In this document: one piece after another, positions 9,404 to 21,307 of the stretch | How the letters are laid out: every line of letters begins with the position of its first letter | How positions within the stretch are numbered: the first letter of the stretch is position 1 | Assembly (NCBI GenBank): GCA_907165135.1 | Contig: OU015566.1 | Span: 11,268,157 to 11,332,156, forward strand | Direction: 5' to 3' | Source of the DNA: Oikopleura dioica | Taxonomy: Eukaryota > Chordata > Appendicularia > Copelata > Oikopleuridae | DNA length: 64,000 nt | Notes under the pieces: model-generated | What the model was told of the DNA's origin: nothing | Seen by the model: the letters and a program-made list of their open reading frames with translations, nothing else | The model's database searches: none | Program-made: the position numbers and the translations under genes

Positions 9404-12400
9404 ATGAAAAAGCCGCTCAAAGAATTCGCGCAGTCTTCTGAGGAGTACTGTCTCTCGCCTGCTTCCAAAAAGAAAATGACTAAAAATGACAAGGAGCAGC
9501 GAATGGAGAAAATCAAGGTAAAATATTCTTTCTTACATTTTCATAAATTTCAACTTCTAGGTCTGCGTACGATGCAGGCCGATGAACAAAAAGAGACCAC
9601 GGAAAAGGCGCGAAGATGCGTCGATGTCTCGGAGAAAACTGGCGAAGTTAGGATCAATAAGAAAAGCTACACTTTCGACAAAGGTATTCCTCGATTATCT
9701 TCCTTGATTTCAACATGTTTTTTAGTATTCGGTCCTAACTCAAGCCAAGTCGCTGTCTACAAAGAGGTCGTTGTACCAATCGTCAAGGAAGTCCTCGGCG
9801 GTTATTCCTGTACCATCTTCGCTTACGGCCAGACTGGAACAGGAAAAACGTACACGATGGAGGGAGAGAAAAGCTCCGGGAGCGAGTTTTCGTGGGAAAA
9901 CGATCCTCATTCTGGCATCATTCCGAGAACGATGAACCACATTTTTGACGAGCTGAACTCTGGCGACTTCTCGGAATACGCCGTTCATGTGAGGTAAGAA
10001 TGAGCAGCCAAAGGAACCTTCAAAATTTATGATTCATTTTTAGTCTCATCGAAATCTACAACGAGGAAATCTTCGATCTTCTCTCTGTCCGCCAAGACAT
10101 CGAGAAGCTCAAGATGTTCGACGACCCAGATACGAAAGGAGCTGTGAAGATCAAGGGCGTCGAAGAAGTTGCGGTTTCCAACAAAGATGAGATCTACGCT
10201 ATCATGGAGCGCGGATCGCAGAAGAGGAAAGTCGCAGCGACGATGATGAACGCACACTCATCGCGATCACACTGCGTCTTTCAGATTCAAATGAGCATGA
10301 AGGTGAAAGGCGAGGAATCGGATGGCATCGGCGAGGAGTACATTCGACAGGGAAAACTCTACCTGGTCGACTTGGCCGGAAGCGAGAATGTTGGGCGATC
10401 AGGAGCGCAGAATCAGCGAGCCAGAGAAGCGGGTAACATCAACCAGAGCTTGCTTGCCCTTGGGCGAGTTATTACTGGCCTGGTTGAGAGATCACCGCAC
10501 ATCCCTTACAGGTAAATCTCTTCCACTCTCCATCGCCTCATCCTTTCTTTTAGAGAGTCGAAGCTAACTCGACTTCTGCAAGACTCGCTCGGTGGATCAA
10601 CCAAAACCTGCATCATTTCTACTATCTCGCCGGCCAGCACTTCTCAGGAAGAAACCCTCTCAACCCTCGATTACTCCGCTAGGTAAACAATCCCTTCAAT
10701 AGTTCCGAATCAAACTCTTTCTTCAGAGCAAAGAAGATCTCCAACAAGCCACAGATCAACCAAGTGATCACAAAGCGAGCTTTGATTGAAAAGTATGTCA
10801 ATCAAATCGAAGCGCTCAAGGCAGATCTTGCCGCTTCTCAGCAGAAAAATGGCGTTTACATGGACCCATCTGAGTATGAGAAAATGAAGGAGGAGTTGGA
10901 AGCGCTGAATCTTGAGAAAGAACAGAGGCTTGTCAAAGACGCGCAAATTGAGGAAGAGATGCAAAAGTTGAGAAACGAGATCGACGAACGAATTCAGAAA
11001 AACGAAGGTGAATATTGTCTATATTTTCCAAATCATGAACGTATTTTCTAGAGCTGAAAACGAAGTACAAGTCCGTGAAGGCCGATCTGCACAAAACCGA
11101 TTTCCTGAAAGGCGAGCAGCTCAAAGCCAATCTCAAGCAGTATCACCGAACAAAAGACCTCTGTACCGATCTCGACAAAAATGAGGGCGATATCGTCGAG
11201 CTCCAGCGCGCGCTTGGTTCTTCCAAACAAGTGATCGAGAAAAACGCGTCATCGATCGCGAGATTTAGAGAGGACGAGCTTCCAGAATGCAGAAAGCGAT
11301 CGGATCTCGTCCAGAAGAGCAACGATGCGACTGAGTCTCTAGTGGAGAAAGTCACGGCGAATGTCGATCGAGTGCGAAATTGCGGAGCGACATTGAAGGA
11401 AGAGTTGGACACGCATGCCAGCGTTTCGCGAAAAGGATTCGAAGACCTCACCGCAGGTGTGAACGAACTCCTTGTCAGCTTCAAGTCAAATACAGAAGAA
11501 CGCGTTGGCGAAGTCGAAAGCACCTCCGAGCGTCTTCTGAAAAAACTTGTCGAGAGTCTTGAGGATTTCAAGCAATCGCATGACAAGTCGATCCAAAAGG
11601 TGCAGACGCTTACGACCTCTGTCCGCAGTTCTGTTGAGTCACTAAACGGCGAGGTTCTCGAGTCACTCTCTTCCATCCAGCCAGAGATGGAAAATGCGAT
11701 TTCTGCGAGCGAAGAATCAACGAAGATCCTTCGCGAAACAGAGAAAAAGATGAAGGAGACATTTGAAGCGATGATGAGCCAGATGTCCCAGTGCCTTTCT
11801 TCGAAGAGCTCTGCCGACGAAAAGCTCCAGAACGCGGCAAATTCCGTCTCCAAATCTGTCGAAAGCGCGAAAGCGACACTCGAGAGCAAGACTGGGGACA
11901 TAAAGAACTCACTTTCGGAATCAAAGAAGACTTTGATCGATGTCAACCGACAAACGAGTGCTTGCGTTGAGACTTACAGCGACAAAACGCAAGAATACTC
12001 GGAATCGCTCAAGGGCACTCTTGACAAGATTACTCGAGATGCGACTTGCCACGAGAAGAATTTGAATTCGCGAGTGACAACAGCGACCGCGACATGGACC
12101 AGCAAATTGGAGAAACACCAACAAGGGCAGAAAGAAAAGCTCTCAGAAATCGACGACGAAGTTGGAAATCTCTTGTCCGAAGGAAAGTCGTTCGCGACTG
12201 CTCAAAACTCTCTTCTGGAGGTAAGCTCTTTCCCCTTTTCATCCTTAAAAAAACTTACTTTAGGAAATCGACGCTTCAAACAAATCCACTGAAGGCGCCC
12301 TCACTTCCCTCTCATTGGTAGAATACAACGAGAGCGGAGAAACTCCAGCAAAACGCGATCGACGATCTCTTCAGAAGCCTCTGACCATCATGAACGAATC

Positions 12401-12859
12401 GCAGATTCTTAGCGAGTACGAGCAGCCGTCCTTCAACACAACAATCGACGAAGAAGATCTTCCGGTAGCTGACTTGATCATAAAACTGATTTTTATAATT
12501 GATTTCAGCAGGAGGAAAGTCTTCAGACAGAACCAGAAGAAGAGCTTGACTCCGAAAACATCTTCGAGGACTCAATGGCCTTCGAATGCCGACAGGACGT
12601 AAATTCTGCTCCTATGTTTGGGGTAAGTCATTTTTTACCTTTTTGCATCTAAATCGAATTCAAAGGAATCGAAAAAGACGCGTTCCAAAAAGCGCAAGGT
12701 TCCCAACTCTCCTCTCGTCGAGCCTGCTGGAAAACGAGTGTCTGATGAACACATCCAGGCAAAGAAAGTCGGCCCCTCTAAGCTTCCAAGGGTAAAATAA
12801 GTCTTAATGAATACTGTAATTATCTTTCATTGTAGCCAGCGCTCAACGAGAAGAATTGA
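9404..12859 (+). CDS. KIF11: Kinesin-5 (BimC/Eg5/KIF11 family) mitotic motor
   Basis: Eleven exons encode about 1,000 aa. The N-terminal motor domain shows the P-loop [15 protein letters not shown], the switch I region NAHSSRSH and switch [16 protein letters not shown], followed by [11 protein letters not shown] at the neck. A long coiled coil forms the stalk (exon 11052-12219 is about 390 codons). The tail has [11 protein letters not shown], which corresponds to the BimC box with its CDK1 site. C-terminal exons are basic. Kinesin-5 homotetramers slide antiparallel spindle microtubules apart. The start is ATG 9404, preceded by an AG acceptor. Introns are short GT-AG. No AATAAA lies between its stop (12857-12859) and the next gene, suggesting an operon. 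Confidence 0.95.
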
Positions 12860-12958
12860 GTAACTATAGACTGCTCAACTTCCTCACATTCCTCACCAAA
12901 AATCACAGCCCAACACTTTCACATTCCCTGTATATTTCACACTATTCTAAACAAAGCT

Positions 12959-13536
12959 ATGACTTCACCATTTCCAAATCTTACCAATGTTAAACATTTA
13001 AGAATGGCAACAACGGAGTCTATCGCTAATAAAGACTATTTCATGAAAAAGTGCCGAGTACATGCGGCGATCAAAAAAAAGCTTTCCGAAAAACACCCCG
13101 AGGTAAATCGTCAATGAAAACATAAACGATTAACTTGCCGTTCTAGTTCAATACCGATGAGATGTTCACCGACGAATCAATCGCAAAAGTAACCGAAAAG
13201 ATGACCGGCGAAAACTTGAAACTCCTCGAAGCGCACAACTTTGAGGAAGAGCTTCAGAAAATTCAAGAGATCAAGCAGAACGCACCTAGTGGCTCTGGTT
13301 CTGATTGGAAGCCTTCTTTCGTCCCTGCGATCGACAACGAAGCAAAGATTGTTATTTCCAAGCAAAGCTTGTTGGAAAAGATCACAGCGGAGGTAGAGAA
13401 CATTTCTACGAAGCAAGAATTAATCTTCCTCTTTTAGTACGAAGCAGTCAAGAACAAAAATAGCATCAACGAGACTCTGCTCGCGAACAAGAAGACCTCC
13501 CTCGATGCGAAAGTGAAGAAGCTCAACTCACTTTGA
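12959..13536 (+). CDS. Small coiled-coil protein, likely co-transcribed with kinesin-5
   Basis: There are three exons with GT-AG introns (about 13102-13146 and about 13393-13438), giving about 160 aa. The content is Lys/Glu-rich and predicted helical, without cysteine clusters or membrane spans. The frame is open from ATG 12959, but the ATG at 13004 (MATTESIANKD), just after the acceptor-like TTTAAG, may be the true start. It begins only about 100-145 bp after the kinesin-5 stop with no poly(A) signal between, and has its own AATAAA near 13578. I do not recognise the family. A spindle or kinetochore role is only a guess from the pairing. Confidence 0.7.
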
Positions 13537-13732
13537 CAGCATAAGTCACTGCCATTTATCACAGTTATCACATGTAAAATAAAATATTTAAAAAAATATA
13601 CACACAAGTAGGACTTTTCGATAACGTCAGCTTTATCTAAAAGGGAAAACTAAAGTCGAAGTAGCAGGGATTTTACGACTCGTTAATTTCTCGGATAAAC
13701 TCAATTTTAGCAGGTCATTCACAAGCCATCGC

Positions 13733-16515
13733 ATGACCATGAAGTATTTTTTCCTCGGTTTCGCCATTTTGAAGATTTCGTTTTCCTCCGACAATGCTCT
13801 CTTTGACTCGTTGTTTCCTGAGAACTTTTATAATGACAATTTTCACTTGGCAACGACTGTGAAAGCAGAAAGGCTGGAAATCATTGACAAGATTGCAGAG
13901 AGCATCAGAGAAAAAATGAATAAATCTATTGACTCGAGTTCAAAATGAGCCATTTTAAAATGACTATTGAAGACGTTGGCATATTAAAAAATTTGGAACT
14001 CCTGTAAGAGGCGGTAGAGGACATAAAAGCTGCTTATATTCTTGATCATGAAGAGTACTCAAAAGCGAAAGAGAGTGAGAAGCCAAATTATGTTAAATGG
14101 ATAAGCTCCTGCATCCACTCTGGCGATCAGAAAAGGTCCGAATTCGAGATAGAGTTTCCAAGAGAGTCGGATTGTGAGAACTTGGACGAAGAGTAAGTTG
14201 AATCGTTTGAGAGCAATTGTTATTACAATTAAGGGACGTGAAAAAACTCTCGAATATATTTGTCCGAGTATCGAAGGATGCTACTCGTCCTTTTGAGTAC
14301 TCGACCCAATATCTGCCGGTTATCTGTCGAAATGGAAAAGTTCACTCTCATTTTTTAAACGCGCTTGAAGAATATCAGATTAAACTTGGGGATGATATAA
14401 CTGCCATGTACTTTGGCCATTTAGGGACGTTGATACTGTTGAATTTTCGACCAACTTGTTGTTGGTTTTTCTATTTTAGTATCGATTTAAAAGACGGATT
14501 TCATTTCAGCTTTCCGGCTCGGACTTTTGCCGGCCCATGTGACAGCTACGACTCAAGAAAACGCCCATGGTTTAACAACGCGCAAATTTCTTTGTCTTCT
14601 AATGATCCGTATTACATACGATTTCCCGATAATTTCAGCGGCCATTCATTTTACGGGTACCGTGGATCGAAGATAATGAGCTTCTTTACTGACAGTTTTT
14701 CCCTTTATCGAAAGAATGTAAAATTGGCCGATGAAAAAGACAAGGCGAATGCGTCCTTTGAAATCGACGGAGGTAACCTTTTCCTAGCCAGTAACGAAGA
14801 GCTGGATTGGGATTTTTATAGCAGAATCGAAGAGCTACACACTCTTGGTGCAGTTGCTTTCCACTTAGCGAATTCACTTGTCTTTGATATTGGTTCAACA
14901 TCGAAACCACGACTGTCTACTCAATATGTTGATGCTTCAGCATGGGGCGAACTTGTTACAGTGTCTTCTGTTGTAGAAGGAAACGGTAGGAAATATGGAG
15001 TGCTTGGAATTGATCTTACCTTTTTGACACCAATGACCAAATTGAACAATCCGCTATTTGAAAATATCTTTGGAGGCGCATTCAAATCAGAAGTCTTTTT
15101 CCTTGACCAGCTGGGACAAGTTATTTATCATCCTAGAATTGGAGGCCCGGAATTTCCTAGAACTTGGAATCGAGAAAAAGTTTCTTATAAAGAAATCCAT
15201 TCAAAGTTTTACAGCGATTTATATGAAACAGAATTTATTGACGACATCGAAGAGATTCTTCTGAACTTTGAAAATAAGCCTGAAAAGACTGTGAGGAGAA
15301 AAGAAAGCTATGAAATTCATGTGCTCCTAGACAAATCACCTGGACTCATTATGATTGTTCAGTTTCTAAACGACGAGAAAGAAGAGATTCGAAATCTTAC
15401 CGCTGACATCGAAGATGGATTCATAGGGGTTGAGACGGTCAAGAAACCGACTGATTGTACAATATTCCTTGGCTACGCTGTATGCTACGAAAATGTCGAT
15501 TTCCCAATTATTCTTCTCGATGCCGTGAACGAAACAATCAGATTTGGTAGTAATCCGGACTTCTCTCAAAATAGGAATTCTGCAGACAGCGGCAATTTCA
15601 ATATTTTAAGTGGCGGGAAAGATGCATACAATAAAAATTTGAAAACGCCTAGTTTTGCTATCGAAGATTCAAGAGAACTTCTTCTGCAGCCAACAAGGCT
15701 CACGAAGAATGCAAAGCGAGATCTGTCAATATTCAAGGACCTTCCTAGTATAATGAAAACAAAGTTTGGTAATTATTCTGAGAAAGAAAATATCCTCCGT
15801 ATCTTCGCGTCGACGGCCACTGGTCTTTTCTATTCATACCCTCACTGGAACATCAACCCTGATTACTATGCTGGTGGCGAGGATTGGGTGAAGAATGCGA
15901 CACTTGATTCTGTATTTACAGAAGAACTCTTCAATCGCTCCGTAAGAAGAATGTCTCGAGCGTTTTCTGGCAAAGATTCGAAAGGCGTCCGAATCGTTAT
16001 TGGGATAGACGTGGTTCTTTCAATCGAGAATATTTATAAATTGTCTGAATCTGAATATGCTTCAACGACATATTTGAACAGCACCCAACAGCTTTGCTTG
16101 GGACAAACTTGCGACTGTCTAAATTACCAAAACCTTGAATTGCCACCTTTTATAACAAAATGTGGCAAAATTCAAGATCAAAATGAATGCGAGAAAAATA
16201 TCTTTTGCGATTTTGCAGGAAAATGTCAAATAAAGAAGAGATTTGTTAAAAATCGTGATTTCTTCAATTCCCGATGTGAAACGGTAAGTTACGATTCCAT
16301 TTAATAAGCTGAAGACTTTTTAGAGTTCATATGGAACCTGGATGGCTGGTCTTATTCCTTTGGCGATTTCAATTCTTCTTATTTGTTCAGCGAGTTTTCT
16401 GATAACCCGACATCATAAAAATGAGCGGATAAAGATGAAGCAAATGAAGGACTTGCCTATTCCTGAGAAACAACCTTTCACTGAGAGAATCAGCAAATTA
16501 TTTCAAATAAAGTGA
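13733..16515 (+). CDS. Cache-domain type I membrane protein, alpha2delta/CACHD1-like without VWA
   Basis: A signal peptide (MKYFFLGFAILKISFS) is followed by a helical region. A very large exon (about 14257-16283) has two Cache-like modules: DSYDSRKRPWFNNA and, later, FASTATGLFYSYPHW with a further hydrophobic-rich sensor segment (EVFFLDQLGQVIYHP). A cysteine-rich stretch (CLGQTCDCLNYQNL) precedes the last exon, which encodes one transmembrane helix (GLIPLAISILLICSASFLIT) and a short basic tail. This is the layout of calcium-channel alpha2delta and CACHD1 proteins, but no VWA MIDAS (DxSxS) is seen. Introns are GT-AG at 13937-14008, about 14194-14254 and about 16284-16323. Total is about 860 aa. 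It is a receptor or channel-accessory candidate. Confidence 0.7.
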
Positions 16516-16654
16516 ATTTCACCACTGAAAAATTAACAGAAGAATATCTTGGTATCGTATCATGTGACCAAAACTTACGGAATTATTATGTTGAATAAAT
16601 TATCGTCTCTGCTCGTAAACATGATCATTAAAATGACAGATTTCTTCGTTAGAA

Positions 16655-17040
16655 TTGTGGGAAGATCATTATTATTTTTTAAGCAAAGAAATCCCTTCTG
16701 AAAACCGCACGATTCCAAAAGATCCAACTAGAGATAAAAAATTCTGTTCCTCAAGGTCACCGATAGTTCATCTCGAGTTTTACGCTCCATTTCTGGGAAT
16801 GGATTGCGATCTGACAAGATATAAAAGCTTTCTCGTTGCGAAATCGAGGCATAACTGTATTTTTAGGTTCCAAAAATGGATATTCAGCGACCTTTTCAAG
16901 ATTCAACCAAGAGAATATTTTTTAGCGAAAAGATTCATAAACAAAAATTGCTCGCGCTGCCAAAAGAATACTTTTCAGATTCTTTTCGCAGTAGAGCTCG
17001 TTCTGGATTGTTTTTATATTAGAATTTTGATTTAACAGAG
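16655..17040 (+). other. Unresolved 5' region of the ZP gene
   Basis: A 126-codon frame is open here but shows no signal peptide and no domain. The downstream threonine-repeat exon needs an upstream exon with one leftover base and probably a signal peptide. I could not identify that exon. Confidence 0.3.
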
Positions 17041-17103
17041 AACTCACTTATAGCAACTACAACGACGACTACGACAACAACTACCACAACGACAACTTCC
17101 ACT

Positions 17104-17137
<34 letters not shown>

Positions 17138-19190
17138 CGACGACGACGACGACGACGACCACTACCACCACCACTACCACCACGACTACCACCACCACCA
17201 CGACTACCACGACCACCACGACCAGGACAACGACGACCACAACGACGACCTCTTCGAGAACCTCCACCACAACAACTTCAGTAACATCACCAACTCCATC
17301 TTGCCTAACATCAACTGATTTCAACGATGTGTCAGTTTGGGAAATCTCAAACGATTTTGACATTCAAGTTCCAGAATCTGTCTACCAATTCGACCATTCT
17401 GGCTTTTCCGGTAATGCAGAAGACTGTCAGAGAATGTGTGCAAATACAGCTGGCTGCTACAAGGCAAGGGGAAAATTTCAACATAATTCTTGAAAAAAGA
17501 GATAAATGTTTCCCCAAAAAAGCTAAACTTTGATTCATCGAGCACAACATGCACCCTTCTTGGCAATGCTGCTACGGGATACCTTTCTTCTTCAGCTTTC
17601 GCATTGAATGGGATTGACTGCAGTGGGTCATCTTACTCTTGGACCGACTACAAAGTCTCTATCGGCGTAAGCGTTCTTTTTGGAACATCAGACTCTCCCG
17701 CCGACTTACTTGCGCGCTTGAAACAAAACAACAACTTCTCCTGGACTTCCAAGAACGGGGTCACAGATGTTCCCGATTTGATTTACTCGATGTCAGTTTT
17801 CTTCGAGCCAGTCATCACTCAGAATACAGCCGGTCTTACAACTCCTACAGCCGATCAAGTGTGGATCACGTTCGAAGGTCTTATCTACTTCCGCGAAGCT
17901 TCAACTTCTTCAAGAAAGCGCCGTCAATCATTTTCAATCAACACAATCATCGAGACTCAAGCAGTTGCCGCAGCAAATGATGTTACCGATAACGTGGACT
18001 CCGCTGGAGCGACTGTTGACGAAACATCTGAGCCTGAGACAGTGATTGAAGAGGTTGAGCCGGTAGTGGTTACAACAACAGAAGCACCAGCAACAACGAC
18101 AACTGTAGCGCCAGGAGAAACGCCCTGCGATTCCGGAGACATATCTTTACAGACATCTGCAAAATGCTGCCCAGATCATTTTGGCATAGCTATCCACAGC
18201 TGTGTCTTTGAGAAGTTGAATATGGATCCTTCTGCTGCATCTCTTGTCGGACAAAATGCAGCAAGTAGCTTCAATCCTCGAACTTCATCATCTACAGCGA
18301 ATACCTGCGGCGGAACATTGATCAATGGAGAGTATCACTTCGGAGAACAAGGCAAAATCACCGATTGCGGCAACGAAATAGTTTCTAATGATACCCACAT
18401 TGTCATAAAAAGCTCGATTCAAGGAGTCGCTGGCGTTCAAGTTGGAAAAATCACTCGTGAAAGAAGACTAAAAGTGGATTTGGAGTGTGCGTTTCCTCGA
18501 GTGCTTAGAGTCAGTACTGGATCGAGCCCAATTATGACATCCTTGTTCCATTTTGTCGCAGATTTGGGAGAAACGATCGGCAATTTTGATGTTAGCATGG
18601 GAGTTTTCAAGGATGCTGCCTTCAGGAATGTCTTCAAAACTGAATTTCTCACGTTTTAGAGCAATTTAAAAAGACAAAATAGCACGAATTTTGCTGCTGA
18701 CGAGATCGTTTCGATTCCCCAGCCTCTTTTTGTCAAATCTGCGCTTGAATCTGCTTCTGACAACTTTAAACTTCAACTCAATCGCTGCTGGGCAACTCCA
18801 AAGTAAGAATAAGCTTCGATTTTCATATGTTACAGTAATTTTAGTGATGACCCTCAAGATGAAATCTCGTATTCCTTTGTTGAAAATTTCTGCGGCAATG
18901 AGGCTGAAATCTCGGGTGATACTTTGGAGATCTTCGAAAACGGAGAAGAGAGTTTTGCGAGCTTCAGATTGACTTCTTTTGAGTTCAATGATGCCTCAAC
19001 GGTTTTCCTTCATTGCGATGTTAGAATTTGCGACTCAAGGTAAGCAAAACGCCGTTGTGTCCCAGATAATAATAATTTCAGCATTGAAAATTGCGTTCCG
19101 AACTGTTCTTCAAGAAGAAAACGAAGATCAATCGATGATGAAAATTATCATACTATCACTTCTGGTCCTATTCAAGTGTTCTCCCCTTGA
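17041..19190 (+). CDS. Secreted poly-Thr / PAN / ZP-domain protein
   Basis: In order: a run of about 80 threonine-rich residues (17053-17285, mucin-like), a PAN/apple-like module (CQRMCANTAGCYK joined to SSSTTCTLL), an uncharacterised region with a basic site (SSRKRRQS), a short second Thr stretch, and a ZP module. The ZP module is supported by the cysteine pattern CGGTLINGEYHFG..CGNEIV, then STVFLHCDVRIC and CVPNCSS in the C half, followed by the furin-type site SRRKRRS near the end. ZP modules polymerise into extracellular filaments. The PAN halves join only through a GC-AG intron (17464-17522). Other introns are GT-AG, one only 30 nt long (18630-18659). No membrane anchor follows the furin site before TGA 19188-19190. 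The N-terminal exon is unresolved. Confidence 0.75.
17053..17285 (+). repeat. (ACN)n microsatellite encoding poly-threonine
   Basis: This is about 230 bp of almost pure ACA/ACG/ACC triplets. On the minus strand it reads as a spurious poly-valine frame. Mixed synonymous codons suggest selection to keep the threonine tract, likely O-glycosylated, rather than simple slippage alone. Confidence 0.85.
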
Positions 19191-19313
19191 AAAAATCCAA
19201 ATAAACATGCTATTTATAGTATAAATTTTATGCTATTGATTCAATAGTATTGAATAAAGAGAACCACGAAATCAATTTTTCTCTAGAACATAGTCTTCCT
19301 TGTTATCATTGGA

Positions 19314-20422
19314 ATGCATTTATCGCAGATCAATCAGTTTAAAAGAGAGTTCGCTCGTGCGAAAAGAGCGAAAATGACTTTGTAAGTGATTAATGTTCAA
19401 AAATTTATTTGAATAATATAATTTTATTATTTTTTTCATAAATTAAATTCAAGAGAATGCTTCGGCTGCATCAAAAAGGAACCAGAACAAAACTCAAGAA
19501 ATAAAAATCTCATCAAGAAGGACCAATCCGATATTCTAACATCTCTCAGCAAATATAAAATGATGGTAATTCAGCTCGCTTCTTTCTTGTCTGACTTATT
19601 TCTAGCACATCGTGTGTCTGATACTCGCAGTAACCTTCAAAATAACTCAGTACTTTTTCAACAATCAGCCGCTTCCTTGCAACCATGCCGATATAATAGA
19701 ATCACTGACGAGCGCCGATCGTAATAATTCAAGGAAGTCGCTTTCCATTCATACATCTGCGGATGTTGAAGCTGCCATTCAATTAGGTATTTTAGCTTTC
19801 CATAGAAAGTCATCTGTAACCATTTTTAGAGCTTGAATTTGCGTGTTACTACAAAGCAAACTGTTCCGACATTCTTCCAGTGTGGAATGACGCTACAATT
19901 AACTTCAACACTCCACTGAACACGACTTTACCCGAGGAAGGGTGTGCCCCGATAGATACAGATTGTGTGACATGCTGTCCAGAAACTCTCTGCCCGCCAG
20001 ACGCATTTGGATTGCCGGAAGACATTTCCATGCCTTCCTTTATCCAGCTCTACGACTCGTATCACCCACGTGCTCTTCAAGCGAATAATATCTTCGTTTT
20101 CTGGGATTTTCTCTGGATATTCTTTGGCATGCTCGTCTGGTACAGAGTGCAGTCTCTCAAAGACGTAAGTAACATTTCTTCAATTCCAAAATTGACCTCT
20201 TTTTAGATGAATCTGGTCAATGTTCCCGTAGTTATCGACGAAAAGGATATCGGCACGATTTCACTGCAGTGTCTCCTTGCTACAGTCACGATGGTTTTCT
20301 ATGCAACAGATGCCGCTTGCTCCTGGCTCTGGCTGTATTTGCATGACAGGGAACGACTTCAGGTCGAGCATGCTTCGTATTTCACAGTGGAAGCAAGAAA
20401 TAAGTCCCTAGGCTCGGTTTGA
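19314..20422 (+). CDS. Uncharacterised multi-pass membrane protein
   Basis: There are five exons with GT-AG introns (about 19382-19454, 19566-19605, 19787-19829, 20166-20206). The predicted protein has an N-terminal basic cytoplasmic part and a first TM (HIVCLILAVTFKITQYFF). A luminal loop rich in Asn glycosylation sites contains a cysteine cluster (CAPIDTDCVTCCPETLCPP). A second TM (FVFWDFLWIFFGMLVWY) and a third hydrophobic segment (LLATVTMVFYATDAACSWL) follow. It begins after a T-rich AG (CTCTAG at about 19286) that may be a trans-splice acceptor. I do not recognise the family. The cysteine cluster and the TM pairs suggest an ordered extracellular loop. Confidence 0.65.
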
Positions 20423-20460
20423 TAAAAAATTTCTTTATCATTCATCTTTAAAAAATATCA

Positions 20461-20711
20461 TGAAAACCGAACAAAGCTGCGTGGCACACTTGCTATGTGC
20501 TTTTGATTATGAATCCGGCAATCTTCCTTTCTGTGCAAATGAAGAAGAAGCTTTGCAAGTACGAAGAGTTGCAATTTGCAAGAGAATCGTAAGATCGTTT
20601 CTGTGCGGTTCTACTTTATTTTATTTATTTATTTATATAATATTGTATCACAAAATATACCGAATATTTTCACAGCCACCTTTTGAAATCATGGAAGAGA
20701 ACGATTTGTAG
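20461..20711 (+). CDS. Possible small membrane protein (weak)
   Basis: This is an open frame of 83 codons beginning MKTEQSCVAHLLCAF, with one hydrophobic span near its end (TLFYLFIYIILYHKIYRIF). It starts 38 bp after the preceding stop on the same strand with no AATAAA between, so it could be a downstream operon gene. It has no homology signature. Low confidence. Confidence 0.3.
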
Positions 20712-21299
20712 TCATTCTTTGGTTGAACTGGGCAGGTTTCCCATCACTTGTTTCTAACTCGTTGACCTTGAAGAGGCGGCGATTCTTATTCGGAAATGAA
20801 CGGGATAAAGAAGTGATTCGAAATGAAAACAATTTCGAATGAAGTCTCTCGAGTGACCCTTGTCGCGCTCCTCCCGTCAAAGGCCTAATCCAGTCGCTTG
20901 CTAACAGTTGTGCCCAAGTGCCCAGATTTTCTCTTTTGGGCACACAAAGGGAGGGAGAAAATAGACACTGATCCTTGTAAGGGTGCTCGAGCCAGATGCC
21001 CAGCTTGCTTTTATTTTCGTTTACTAAATTAATGACTTTGATTGAACAACATTGTTCTTATTATTTATTTTACGGACAAAATTTTTAATCCCTTATTGAA
21101 ACATCTTGAGAAAATGGCTCAGGCACCTCCGGCCAGGGTCGAACTTGAGCTCGGCGGGATGCCTCCCGGAGTGATTTCGAGTAGGATTTAAAAATCTGCG
21201 AAATAATAAAATGCTCGCCGCAGGGGCGCGTGCCCTAAGCTTGATACATCTGGGCAGCATGAGCGTATGCTAATCGAATCTGGATGTTATATGTCGAAA
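20712..21299. other. Non-coding, no gene seen
   Basis: There are no convincing exons. A GC-rich imperfect stem (CTCCGG...CCGGAG, about 21127-21171) is present but does not fold as a tRNA by eye. This is the start of the 7.5-kb non-coding region ahead of the Notch-ligand gene. Confidence 0.4.
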
Positions 21300-21307
21300 G
21301 GCTGGGT

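Noticed and set aside
11143-11946. 267-codon Ser/Phe-rich frame antisense to kinesin-5 stalk
   Set aside because: Opposite strand of the coiled-coil exon; composition is a by-product.
17019-17363. Poly-valine frame on the minus strand
   Set aside because: Reverse of the threonine repeat, which has the PAN/ZP context in its favour.
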